Assembly: GCA_002772815.1 (NCBI GenBank)
Contig: PFDQ01000019.1
Location: 1-33,651 of the forward strand
Length of the DNA stretch: 33,651 nucleotides
Direction of reading: 5' to 3'
Origin: Candidatus Peregrinibacteria bacterium CG10_big_fil_rev_8_21_14_0_10_42_8
GTDB taxonomy: Bacteria; Patescibacteriota; Gracilibacteria; Peribacterales; Peribacteraceae
Made by a program: the position numbers and the translations under genes. The first letter of the stretch is position 1; each line of letters opens with the position of its first letter. Positions 24,744-33,651 of this stretch are shown one piece after another. The notes under the pieces were generated by a model, which made no database searches, was not told where the DNA came from, and saw only the letters and a program-made list of their open reading frames with translations.

Positions 24744-26543
24744 TCAGGAAGAGGCTTCAGTTGCGACTTCTATAGCATCTGGACCACCAGAGATAACTGC
24801 TTTAATACGTCGAACTCCAGACGAAGAGCTCTCCTCTTTTTTGAGAGTAAAGTGTCCAATCATTCCTGTTCTTGCAACGTGAGGCCCTCCACATACTTCT
24901 TTAGAGAAGTCTCCCATACTGTAGACCTTCACTTCATCACCATATTTTTCACCAAAGACACCAATTGCACCTTCGTCCATTGCCTTGTCTGGTGTGGTGA
25001 GGTGGTAGCTAACAGGGTAATCGTCATCGATTGCCTTATTAACAATATCTTCAACTTCTTTCTTTTGTTCATCTGACATTTTTTCGGAGTGAGAGAAATC
25101 AAACCGAAGACGCTCTGCAGTAATGTTTGATCCTTTCTGAAAGACATGCTTTCCAAGGACGATACGAAGAGCTGCATTCAGCAAGTGTGTTGCCGTATGA
25201 AGTTTTGTTGTTTCAACACTGTGGTCTGCAAGCCCTCCTGCAAACTTTTGTTCTGAACCTTTCCGGCTAAGGTCTTGGTGAGCCTTGAAGGCAATATCGT
25301 AATCATCTTCATTAATAGTAAATCCCTGCTCGCTGACAATCTCTCTTGTCAGTTCTAGTGGGAAACCATACGTGTCATATAAATGGAAAGCATCAGTCCC
25401 TGCAATAATAGAGCCTGTTGTATCTGCCATTACTTTCTCTAGTTGCTTTGTTCCTGCAAGAAGAGTTTTTCCGAATTGTTCTTCTTCTTGTGCCAAAGTA
25501 TCGGCAATCATTTTTTCTTGTTCTTTGATATACCCATAAATATGTCCGTACTGAGTCACAACTTCATCAGAGATTTGCGCACAGAAGCTACCATCAGTTT
25601 CTATGCCTAGTTGCTTAGCGCTACGAATAGCACGACGGATTATTTTTCGGAGCACATAAGACTGGTCGACATTTCCAGGCTTTACTCCATCAGCAATAAT
25701 AAAGGTCGCTGCTTTGATGTGATCTGTAACAATACGTTCATGACGAACGTCACTCTGCGGTGCGAGTCTTTGGACTCGATCCATAATTGGTTTCATGCGA
25801 TCTGTCTCATAGACGTTATCAACCTCTTGCATAACTTGTGCTACTCGCTCCAATCCCATTCCTGTATCAACATTTTGTTGAGTGAGTGGTTCAAATTGTC
25901 CAGATTCAGTTTTGTTGTACTGCATGAAAACATCGTTCCAGATTTCTAGCCATTCGTGGTCGTTGACCTCTGGGTTCCCGTGGGGTTCTCCTTCGCCAAT
26001 CCAATAAAACATCTCAGTATCAGGGCCACATGGGCCAGTAAGTCCAGCCGGACCCCACCAGTTATCTTTTTTAGGAAGGAATCCAATGCGATCTTCAGGC
26101 ATACCGGCATTCATCCAGTATCCTGCTGCTTCTGTATCTTTTGGGGCATCGTTATCTCCTTCAAAACAGGTAACAGAAAGCATTTTTTTATCGATTCCGA
26201 GGACATCTGTTAAAAATTCGTAACTCATAGTAATTGCTTCTTCTTTAAAATAATCACCAAGACTCCAGTTTCCAAGCATTTCAAACATTGTGAGATGCGA
26301 TGCATCGCCAACTTCATCAATGTCCTGTGTTCGTACACAGCGTTGTACATCGCAAAGCCTATTGCCTCCAGGGTGCTTTTCCCCAATAAGGTAGGGGACG
26401 AGCGGGTGCATTCCTGCTGTCGTAAACAGCACTGTAGGGTCGTTTTCTGGTACCAATCGCGCACCTGGAATTACTGTATGGCTCTTCGATTGGAAGAAAT
26501 CGAGGTATGCTTGCCGAATATCATCTGTGCTAATTGGAGGCAT
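24744..26543 (-). CDS. alaS: Alanyl-tRNA synthetase, short form lacking the usual C-terminal extension
   Basis: Class II core, GMGLERV, editing motifs HTATHLLNAALR and EVCGGPHVARTG; 599 aa ending just after the editing domain; UGA stop. Confidence 0.95.
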   Translation of the reverse strand: MPPISTDDIRQAYLDFFQSKSHTVIPGARLVPENDPTVLFTTAGMHPLVPYLIGEKHPGGNRLCDVQRCVRTQDIDEVGDASHLTMFEMLGNWSLGDYFKEEAITMSYEFLTDVLGIDKKMLSVTCFEGDNDAPKDTEAAGYWMNAGMPEDRIGFLPKKDNWWGPAGLTGPCGPDTEMFYWIGEGEPHGNPEVNDHEWLEIWNDVFMQYNKTESGQFEPLTQQNVDTGMGLERVAQVMQEVDNVYETDRMKPIMDRVQRLAPQSDVRHERIVTDHIKAATFIIADGVKPGNVDQSYVLRKIIRRAIRSAKQLGIETDGSFCAQISDEVVTQYGHIYGYIKEQEKMIADTLAQEEEQFGKTLLAGTKQLEKVMADTTGSIIAGTDAFHLYDTYGFPLELTREIVSEQGFTINEDDYDIAFKAHQDLSRKGSEQKFAGGLADHSVETTKLHTATHLLNAALRIVLGKHVFQKGSNITAERLRFDFSHSEKMSDEQKKEVEDIVNKAIDDDYPVSYHLTTPDKAMDEGAIGVFGEKYGDEVKVYSMGDFSKEVCGGPHVARTGMIGHFTLKKEESSSSGVRRIKAVISGGPDAIEVATEASS

Positions 26544-26650
26544 GTGAAAGCCAGAATATCAATGTTTGAGACTAAATGCGACTATTTCATGGTCTTCCCT
26601 ACGTGTATTTTTTTTGACATTCTAAAAAGAGAGGCATACCCTTTTGAGCT

Positions 26651-27268
26651 ATGAGCAGTTCACTTGATACCGACATAGATCTATCTGATTCAATTATTGG
26701 ACTTGATGGACCTCCATACGTAGAGCTTCAGAATATTGAAGTAGCCTCATGGGATGTAAGAAATCAGCTCATAAAGCAATTAGAAGATGCTGTAGTGCGA
26801 GGGGATTTACAAAGACAATCAGTTTTCTCTTCAAGGGAGAGGGTTTTAGGTGTTCAGAAGAAGTTGGAAGAGAGAATGTTAGCAATATTACAGGCAGAGG
26901 ATAAAAAAGAGTTTGCAGTGCGTTGGATTATTGGAGAAGTATGCGTAAATAGTGGTATCTCACATGGTAATGAAGCAGATCCTTCTAAGATATTTGAAAC
27001 TATGCATGGCATAGATACACAATCAAATGCAGCGATAGTATACATCGGAGACCAAGGTTCAGGCTTTAACCCTTTAGAGGTGCCAGATCCAACAGCTTCT
27101 TTTGATAGGATCGAAAAATCGTCGGGTAGAGGATTGCATACCATGGACGAGTTGCAGTTACGTAAACTAGGAGAAGGCGCACAGGGTATCTATCTTCCTA
27201 TGTATGAGGGTAGTGCTATGTGTAGAGAGTTCGTTTTGAAAATACCTTTGGATAGGGCAGAAGTTTGA
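26651..27268 (+). CDS. RsbW/SpoIIAB-like HATPase (anti-sigma-factor kinase-like)
   Basis: GEVCVNSGISHGNE (N box), IGDQGSGFNPLEVPDPT (G1), SGRGLHTMDEL (G2). Confidence 0.75.
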   Translation: MSSSLDTDIDLSDSIIGLDGPPYVELQNIEVASWDVRNQLIKQLEDAVVRGDLQRQSVFSSRERVLGVQKKLEERMLAILQAEDKKEFAVRWIIGEVCVNSGISHGNEADPSKIFETMHGIDTQSNAAIVYIGDQGSGFNPLEVPDPTASFDRIEKSSGRGLHTMDELQLRKLGEGAQGIYLPMYEGSAMCREFVLKIPLDRAEV

Positions 27269-27283
27269 ATACATTTTTTACTC

Positions 27284-27300
27284 TCTTATACGGTATAAGA
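27284..27300. promoter_or_regulatory. 17-nt perfect palindrome TCTTATAC-g-GTATAAGA
   Basis: 8-bp arms around one central base, 15 nt after the RsbW-like stop. Confidence 0.5.
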
Positions 27301-27467
27301 CATATGGATCACCTGCATATCTCATAGTATGCAAAAGAAAGGTAGGCACTTTTTCTATAGGACGTCGGATACGGAAGAGTAAAGATTCTGAAAGATCCTG
27401 GAACTCTCACCAAAACCAATGACCAGTATAATTATATAGATGTTTCATACATTTTCGAGCATAATAA

Positions 27468-28058
27468 ATGCGCTTGATACCCATCATATCTATGCCTCTC
27501 TACCTCCAAGACCCTTACTACTTTAGTACTGCGATTGCAGTACTTGTCATTGCTCTACAGGTGGCAGCAGTATTCACAATACTATTGATGCTTTTTGCAT
27601 CACCATCATCAAATAAGTACTTGGCATTTCTTGCTCAACATGCAATAGGGCTTGCCTTCACTGTCGTCGTTGTCGCTGTAACAAGCAGTATGACATATTC
27701 AGATATCTTTCACATGAACCCTTGCAAGCTCTGTTGGTATCAGCGGATTTTCATTTTTCCACAGGTGATACTCCTTGGTATGGCTTTGCTCAAGAAGCAT
27801 ACCAACATCATTACAGATTATAGCTTGGTGTTTGCATGCATTGCTGCGCCTATCTCTGTATTTCATTACCTATTACAGATAACAGATGCTCCAGCTGTTC
27901 ATGCATTCGCCCCATGTGATGTGACTGGTCAGGCACCATCGTGTTCAGGCTTTTATGTTCATATGTATGGGTATGTCACTATCCCACTTATGGCACTCAC
28001 AACATCTCTTGTTATTGCGTTACTCATGGTACTTCGGAAAAGAGCTGTCATTTCCTAG
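27468..28058 (+). CDS. Disulfide bond formation protein DsbB/BdbC family
   Basis: MNPCKLCWYQRIFIFPQVILLG (CxxC-W-Q-R) and second Cys pair APCDVTGQAPSC; four TM segments. Confidence 0.9.
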   Translation: MRLIPIISMPLYLQDPYYFSTAIAVLVIALQVAAVFTILLMLFASPSSNKYLAFLAQHAIGLAFTVVVVAVTSSMTYSDIFHMNPCKLCWYQRIFIFPQVILLGMALLKKHTNIITDYSLVFACIAAPISVFHYLLQITDAPAVHAFAPCDVTGQAPSCSGFYVHMYGYVTIPLMALTTSLVIALLMVLRKRAVIS

Positions 28059-28090
28059 AAAAATACGAGACGAGGGCGTACGTTGCGACC

Positions 28091-29164
28091 GTGTATACAG
28101 ATGATAAACCGGTTGGCATTGTTACGTTTCAGTGTTCATTAAATGAGGGGTCACAGGTGCAAGCATGGGCAATGAAGCAGTTAATGGATAGAACATTCGG
28201 AAAGAGTGTGATTGTTGATTATTTCCCAGTGGAAAGAATGCACTATCAAAATGAGCATTGGGATGTACCAAAGGTAAGCTCGTATAGTGATATTATTGGA
28301 AAGCAGTGCCTGTCGCCATATGCAGAAGATGCCAATGCTGCTGCGGAATGGATAGATAGCAATTGCACGGCGGCAGTCTTCGGGAGTGATGAAATTTGGC
28401 GTTTCCAAGCAGATAAGCACCCAAATACACTCTCATTACCAAATATATATTTCGGAAACGGTGTGCATGTGCCAAAAGCAGCGTATGCAGTAAGTATTGG
28501 GGAGTCTCGACTGGAGGATCTTTCTCATGAGCAAATAAGTGCTCTATCACAAGAGTTACAACAGTTTTGTTTTATCGGTGTGCGTGATGAAGCTACACAT
28601 AGATGTGTCTCCACAGTAGTGCCACACAAAGAGCGTTACCTTTTTCATGTACCAGACCCAACATTCGGTGTGCAATTGCCACTGCAAAAACGATGGACTA
28701 TGAGAGCACGGTTTGCTGAGGTTGGGCTCGATATTTCACAGCCAATTGCTGTGCTTATTCCAAGTTTTAGAAATAATATTACCCTCGATGATGTTGCACA
28801 CCTCACGCTAGAAGGTTACCAAGTAGCCAGTATGTACGATGTGCAAGGAGTGGTATCACTAGAACCGCTTCGGCTTTCTCCGCTTGACTGGTTTGCAGCG
28901 ATTGCAGCAAGTGATTTTGTGGTTACAACGCGAATGCATGGCTTAATAGCTGCACTCATCGGCAATGTGCCAGTTGCAGTCTTAAGTAATAAACAAAAAT
29001 TACAGGCATTAGTATCAGATTTCTCACTTCCGACTGGCACAGCAACCGACATTGCACAACAATGGTCGCATGATGTTGTGGAAGAAAAAAAGAAAGAATA
29101 CTATCGGTTGCACCAAGAAGCTCTCAGAAATATGCACGCTGCGCTTGCACGAACCTCTCAGTAA
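28091..29164 (+). CDS. Polysaccharide pyruvyl transferase family protein
   Basis: VGIVTFQCSLNEGSQVQAWAMKQLM...FGSDEIWRF...FCFIGVRDEATHRCV...VVTTRMHGLIAALIGNVPVAVLSN; GTG start inferred, ORF-track start at 27941 overlaps dsbB. Confidence 0.85.
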   Translation: MYTDDKPVGIVTFQCSLNEGSQVQAWAMKQLMDRTFGKSVIVDYFPVERMHYQNEHWDVPKVSSYSDIIGKQCLSPYAEDANAAAEWIDSNCTAAVFGSDEIWRFQADKHPNTLSLPNIYFGNGVHVPKAAYAVSIGESRLEDLSHEQISALSQELQQFCFIGVRDEATHRCVSTVVPHKERYLFHVPDPTFGVQLPLQKRWTMRARFAEVGLDISQPIAVLIPSFRNNITLDDVAHLTLEGYQVASMYDVQGVVSLEPLRLSPLDWFAAIAASDFVVTTRMHGLIAALIGNVPVAVLSNKQKLQALVSDFSLPTGTATDIAQQWSHDVVEEKKKEYYRLHQEALRNMHAALARTSQ

Positions 29165-29990
29165 ACACTGTACGATGCATATTGGCGGTCCAGCAGAAGC
29201 AATGGCTTTCCCAGAGACAATTGATGAGTTCATCGCAGTAGTGGACTATTGCCAGCGGTCAAACTATGCCTATCGGGTAGTTGGTAATGGTTCAAATATT
29301 ATTTTTGACGATGCTGGGTTTGCAGGTGTTGTGATTAAGACATCAAAAATGAAGCATATATCTTTTATTAATGATCATCAGGTATATGTCGAAGCTGGAA
29401 TGTCGAATCAGGCTTTTATTCTTCAGTGTCACGAGCGGAATATGGGTGGTTTGGAGTACTTGTATTCTGTACCAGGTACAGTAGGAGGAGCTATATTTAT
29501 GAATGCAGGAAGGGGAAAAGAGCACAATCTCTTCATTGGTCAGAAGGTATTGAGTGTTGATATATGGGATGGACAAACAAGGCGAACACTATCTGCTCGT
29601 GACTGTGAGTTTGATAATAGGCAGTCTGTTTTTCATCATCATCGTGATTGGATCATTTTGGGTGTATTACTTGTAATGAAAAAGATTTCTCCAGAAGAGG
29701 GGAAGGAGCTGATACGTGAACGTATGGAATTTGTGAATGCCAATCAGCACCGTATGCTTCCTAATTGTGGCACTGTATTCCGAAGTGGATTCCATCAAAC
29801 ACTATTTCCTCAGCTGCCATTACGTGTTGGGCATATTGTGACACCTAATAATAATGCAAACTGGATCTTAAATGAGGGGGGCGCTTTAGCATGCCAAGCC
29901 ATGCAACTAGTTGAAATGATAGAGGAAGAGCACAAGAAAAATAATCTCCCTGTGCCAGTGCGTGAAATAGAGTTTATCCCTACTGCATAG
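29073..29990 (+). CDS. MurB-like FAD-dependent reductase (divergent)
   Basis: EPLSKHCTMHIGGPAEAM, VVGNGSNIIFDDAGFAGVVI, YSVPGTVGGAIFMNAG match MurB; catalytic-region motifs differ (see findings). Confidence 0.8.
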   Translation: MLWKKKRKNTIGCTKKLSEICTLRLHEPLSKHCTMHIGGPAEAMAFPETIDEFIAVVDYCQRSNYAYRVVGNGSNIIFDDAGFAGVVIKTSKMKHISFINDHQVYVEAGMSNQAFILQCHERNMGGLEYLYSVPGTVGGAIFMNAGRGKEHNLFIGQKVLSVDIWDGQTRRTLSARDCEFDNRQSVFHHHRDWIILGVLLVMKKISPEEGKELIRERMEFVNANQHRMLPNCGTVFRSGFHQTLFPQLPLRVGHIVTPNNNANWILNEGGALACQAMQLVEMIEEEHKKNNLPVPVREIEFIPTA

Positions 29991-30513
29991 CACGATCTTT
30001 TATTTTGACTGCAGGTACACCTGTATACACACCATAAGGCTCTGTACTGTGTGTCACAACTGCTCCCGCACCAATAACACAGCCTTTGGCAATAGTTACA
30101 CCGTCTAGAATCTTTGCACCTGCGCCAATCCACACATCATCTTCAATTGTTATTCCAAGTGTCGTCAGTCCCTGTTGTCGAATTAGCTTATGAGGATCAG
30201 AATACACATGGTTCGCAGGAATAATAGTAGTTCCAGCGGCAATGCGGACGTCGTTACCGATCGTAAGGTTGCCATGTCCAAAGAGGAGGCAATAAGGATT
30301 AATCGAACAGTGAGAGCCAATAGTAATTGTACCGCCACGAGAACCTAGTATAGCACCATGTAATACAACGGTATTATTACCAATACGAATACATCCTCCT
30401 CCTGATGTATCAAGAATTGCACTCTTTGCTATTTTCACCCCTTTGCCTCTAGAAATGTTAGATGATTGAAACCTTGAGATTGCGCGATATATGGATGTAA
30501 ATACTGTTTTCAT
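29980..30513 (-). CDS. Hexapeptide-repeat acyltransferase
   Basis: Left-handed beta-helix hexapeptides; DDVWIGAGAKILDGVTIAKGCVIGAGAVVTHSTEPYGVYTGVPAVKI. Confidence 0.9.
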   Translation of the reverse strand: MKTVFTSIYRAISRFQSSNISRGKGVKIAKSAILDTSGGGCIRIGNNTVVLHGAILGSRGGTITIGSHCSINPYCLLFGHGNLTIGNDVRIAAGTTIIPANHVYSDPHKLIRQQGLTTLGITIEDDVWIGAGAKILDGVTIAKGCVIGAGAVVTHSTEPYGVYTGVPAVKIKDRAMQ

Positions 30514-31244
30514 ACAATGCTCTGTTCAGCAATTTTCTGACGCTGTGCAACAGCATTCCGAACGTTATCTAGTTGAGCAATTTTATCATCTATACCAATT
30601 GTCCAGTTAGCATGGTGCAAGGCAATGTCTCTTGGAACTGGAAAATCCATACCAGATTGCCATAGTCTATTTGGGTGAGTGCACCCGTTGATGTACGATT
30701 CTGGTAGGTAGTCGTAGCGAATTTGTTTTCCAAGTAATCTGTGCGAGTGCTGTATAATGTAGTTGAAGCATATTTGCTCCCTGTTTTCCCTTGGGGTTTG
30801 TTTCTTCACGAGTTCCAACAAACGTAATGTAAGATCGTTAGCTCTACAGATAAAAAACCCTGCACACAGTACATCAGGACCATGTGTGATATGGTCGTTG
30901 AGACACACAATGTCGTACCCTTCAATGGCATTCAGTAGATCTTCTGTAATAGGTTTGAAGATCTGAATATCAACGTCAGAGACAATAAAAACATCTCCCC
31001 AGTTCTCTTGGATTGCATTGAGTATCATGTTTTGTTTTTTTTCGAGGACTCCTGCAAAATTATGAGATTTATATTCTCCACCTGGAGTGTCTTCGAGCAA
31101 GGTGATGTGTGTATCAAATTGATTGCCGAGAGATGGGACAAAAAAATCTGTCGCGATTCCCTCGTAACTTTTTGTATAAGATGCGTAAAGTTTTAATGGT
31201 TCTGTCGCCATAGTTGTGCATGTTAACACTAATGTATTGGTCAT
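30510..31244 (-). CDS. Nucleotide-diphospho-sugar transferase-like glycosyltransferase
   Basis: DVFIVSDVDIQIFKPITEDLL (DxD) and CAGFFICRAND; ATG start at 31244 preferred over track GTG at 31271. Confidence 0.7.
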   Translation of the reverse strand: MTNTLVLTCTTMATEPLKLYASYTKSYEGIATDFFVPSLGNQFDTHITLLEDTPGGEYKSHNFAGVLEKKQNMILNAIQENWGDVFIVSDVDIQIFKPITEDLLNAIEGYDIVCLNDHITHGPDVLCAGFFICRANDLTLRLLELVKKQTPRENREQICFNYIIQHSHRLLGKQIRYDYLPESYINGCTHPNRLWQSGMDFPVPRDIALHHANWTIGIDDKIAQLDNVRNAVAQRQKIAEQSIV

Positions 31245-31446
31245 GCTATCTATACATTGTTCGCATGTCACATTGAAAAATGTCCACGCATAGCAATTGT
31301 TTTATCTGCTTCAAACCCTCCCATTTGGTGAGTAATATGCTCCATATCATCAAGAGACTCCGCATCATGGAGAATGAGGCAGAAGCGTATTGGGATGCTC
31401 AGAAGTACAGTTCTTTGTCGAAGAGAGTGGATAGACCATTAGCAAT

Positions 31447-33651
31447 CTATTCAATTGTGATCTTTCCATCACGAAGAACGACATGTGCTGTTGATCCTTC
31501 TAACAATTTTCCTTCTATAATTTGCAATGACAACGCATTAAGAATAGATGTTTGGATCAGCCGTTTTAATGGTCTTGCTCCAAAAAGAGGGTCAAATCCT
31601 TCTTTTGCAAGTTGTGTCAGTGCTTCTTTAGAAACGTGTAATGTAATGCCTTTTTGTTGCAGGCGTTGTTCTACAAATTGTAACTGAAGCTCAACAATAT
31701 GTTTGATTTGTTCTTCGTCTAGGCTTTCGAAGATGATGATATCATCAATTCTATTGAGAAATTCTGGTCGGAAATGTGCACGTAGCACTGTGTGAATCTC
31801 GTCGACTGGTATGCGATCTCCTTTTTCAGTATGTTGTATGATGACATCACTTCCAAGGTTACTTGTCATGATAATAACCGTATTTTTAAAATCCACAGTA
31901 CGCCCTTTAGAGTCTGTCAGTCTGCCATCATCAAGTACTTGCAGAAGAATATTGAAAATCTCAGGATGTGCTTTTTCGATTTCATCGAGCAGAACAATGG
32001 TGTAGGGGTGCGTACGAACCGCTTCTGTGAGCTGTCCACCCTCCTCGTATCCTACATAACCAGGGGGCGAACCAACAAGGCGTGCTACCGAGTGTTTTTC
32101 AGAATACTCTGACATATCAATCCGTGTAATCTGATCTTCATTATCAAAAAGAAGTTCAGCTAGTGCCTTAGCAGTTTCTGTTTTTCCTACACCTGTTGGG
32201 CCAAGGAATAGGAACGAGCCAATAGGCTTATTTTCTTCTTGAATACCAGCTCGGCTACGGCGAATAGCATTACTGACTGCCTTCAGTGCTTCTTTTTGAC
32301 CAACAACACGCTGGGAAAGCATATCCTCCATATTTTTAAGCTTTTCCTGTTCTGCTGTAAGCATTTTTTCAATCGGTATACCTGTCCACCGTGAAGCAAC
32401 TTTTGCAATATCTTCTTCTGTTACTTCTTCACGCATAATAGGGTTATCCTTTTGGATTTTCATGAGTTCCTGCTGAGCATTCTGTAGTGTTTTTTCAAGA
32501 TCAGGAATACGCCCATAACGAATCTCTGCAGTGCGTTGCAGGTCTCCATTTCGTTCCGATTGTTCTGCTTCAGCTTTGAGACTATCAATCTCTTTACCTG
32601 ATTCCTTGATAACATCTACAAATTTTTTTTCATTCTGCCATCGTGCTTCGATAGTTTTCTGCTGCTCTTGTAAGTCAGATAGTTCTTTATCAATATCTTT
32701 TAATCGCTTCTTTGAATTCTCATCCTTCTCTTTCTTTAATGACTCTTTCTCAACTTCTAGTTGTCGTATACGACGGTCAAGTTGATCAAGTTCTGTTGGC
32801 TTGCTGCCCATTTCAATGCGGAGAACAGAGGCAGCTTCATCCATGAGGTCAATTGCTTTGTCTGGCAAGAAGCGGTCTGTAATGTAGCGATCCGACAATT
32901 GTACTGCAGCAACAACCGCATTATCTTGAATGCGTACACCATGGTGGACTTCGTATTTCTCTTTAATACCTCGTAAAATAGATATAGCATCTGATAAAGA
33001 AGGGGGATTGACGATAACAGGCTGGAATCGTCTTTCTAAGGCAACATCTTTTTCAATATACTTGCGATATTCCTTTAGGGTAGTTGCGCCAATAGTTCGA
33101 AGTTTTCCTCTAGCCAGTGAAGGCTTGAGAATATTCCCTGCATCCATTGATCCTTCTGAAGCTCCAGCACCAACAATAGTGTGTAGTTCGTCAATAAAGA
33201 GGATTAATTCTCCATTTGAGGCTTCGACTTCCTTCATCACACTTTTGAGACGGTCTTCAAATTCTCCACGATATTTTGTGCCAGCTATCATCGAGCCGAG
33301 GTCTAGGGAGAGTATTTTTTTATTGCTCAGTGAGTCGGGCACGTCGCCATCTATGATTTTTTTGGCAAGCCCCTCAACAATTGCTGTTTTACCAGTACCA
33401 GGTTCACCAACAAGCACAGGATTATTTTTTGTCCTTCTGGAAAGAATTTGCATCACTCGTCGAATTTCTTCATCACGTCCAATAACTGGGTCAATCTTTC
33501 CTTCAGCTGCCATTTGAGTGAAGTCTTGTGTATATTTTTCGAGTACGTGATATTTTCCTTCAGGATCAGGATCTGTAACTTTTTGCCCGCCACGAAGCTT
33601 TTGTAATTCCTTAAGAACTAACTTTTTGTCTACACTGCATAGTTTCTTCAC
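31447..33651 (-). CDS. clpB: ATP-dependent chaperone ClpB, 5' end beyond window
   Basis: [58 protein letters not shown], coiled-coil middle domain, second [25 protein letters not shown]; the GTG at the window edge is not the true start. Confidence 0.97.
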   Translation of the reverse strand: MKKLCSVDKKLVLKELQKLRGGQKVTDPDPEGKYHVLEKYTQDFTQMAAEGKIDPVIGRDEEIRRVMQILSRRTKNNPVLVGEPGTGKTAIVEGLAKKIIDGDVPDSLSNKKILSLDLGSMIAGTKYRGEFEDRLKSVMKEVEASNGELILFIDELHTIVGAGASEGSMDAGNILKPSLARGKLRTIGATTLKEYRKYIEKDVALERRFQPVIVNPPSLSDAISILRGIKEKYEVHHGVRIQDNAVVAAVQLSDRYITDRFLPDKAIDLMDEAASVLRIEMGSKPTELDQLDRRIRQLEVEKESLKKEKDENSKKRLKDIDKELSDLQEQQKTIEARWQNEKKFVDVIKESGKEIDSLKAEAEQSERNGDLQRTAEIRYGRIPDLEKTLQNAQQELMKIQKDNPIMREEVTEEDIAKVASRWTGIPIEKMLTAEQEKLKNMEDMLSQRVVGQKEALKAVSNAIRRSRAGIQEENKPIGSFLFLGPTGVGKTETAKALAELLFDNEDQITRIDMSEYSEKHSVARLVGSPPGYVGYEEGGQLTEAVRTHPYTIVLLDEIEKAHPEIFNILLQVLDDGRLTDSKGRTVDFKNTVIIMTSNLGSDVIIQHTEKGDRIPVDEIHTVLRAHFRPEFLNRIDDIIIFESLDEEQIKHIVELQLQFVEQRLQQKGITLHVSKEALTQLAKEGFDPLFGARPLKRLIQTSILNALSLQIIEGKLLEGSTAHVVLRDGKITIE

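Noticed and set aside
31280-31687. Plus-strand 135-aa ORF and other antisense ORFs in clpB
   Set aside because: Mostly antisense to unambiguous clpB coding sequence.
1-33651. CRISPR array
   Set aside because: No regularly spaced repeats seen and no cas genes; the Cys cluster in DUF2779 is only Cas4-like.
1-33651. Recoded UGA (Gracilibacteria/Absconditabacteria code 25)
   Set aside because: UGA terminates genuine genes (e.g. alaS at 24744, glycosyltransferase at 30510), and conserved genes read through without in-frame UGA.

Overview
The window looks like a Patescibacteria/CPR-type genome fragment using the standard code (UGA is a stop, e.g. at the end of alaS). This lineage guess is inference from gene content, not from a marker-gene analysis. 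From left to right:
(1) Surface/secreted proteins (FnIII-like, Ig-like plus EGF-like; the latter gene looks frameshifted at a G tract).
(2) A nucleotidyltransferase plus small-ORF pair.
(3) A palindrome-dense AT-rich intergenic stretch containing a near-uninterrupted 27-bp RNA hairpin. It leads into a conspicuously GC-richer two-gene cassette (ANL-type adenylating enzyme plus aldehyde-dehydrogenase-fold protein) that ends in a UUCG-capped terminator.
(4) An accessory island (~6.4-16 kb): DUF5677-like protein, DUF2779 nuclease-like protein, Panacea-type antitoxin with RelE-like toxin, a truncated DUF2779 copy, a single-chain N6-MTase/PD-(D/E)xK restriction-modification protein, an overlapping NYN-Fic pair, and a 20-codon serine-recombinase N-terminal stub.
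(5) tRNA-Asn(GUU), a PIF1-like helicase, an HTTM-DCC fusion with partner, a Trm11-like methyltransferase, membrane proteins, a short alaS, an RsbW-like ATPase and DsbB.
(6) A small surface-polysaccharide cluster with a MurB-like protein whose usual catalytic residues appear changed.
(7) The 3' part of clpB.
The leading candidates for something undescribed are the structured leader RNA (3540-3631) with its GC-rich cassette, the NYN-Fic operon behind a leader terminator, and a recurrent -10-box-next-to-ATG (leaderless) architecture. All calls come from reading the sequence; no searches or folding programs were run.
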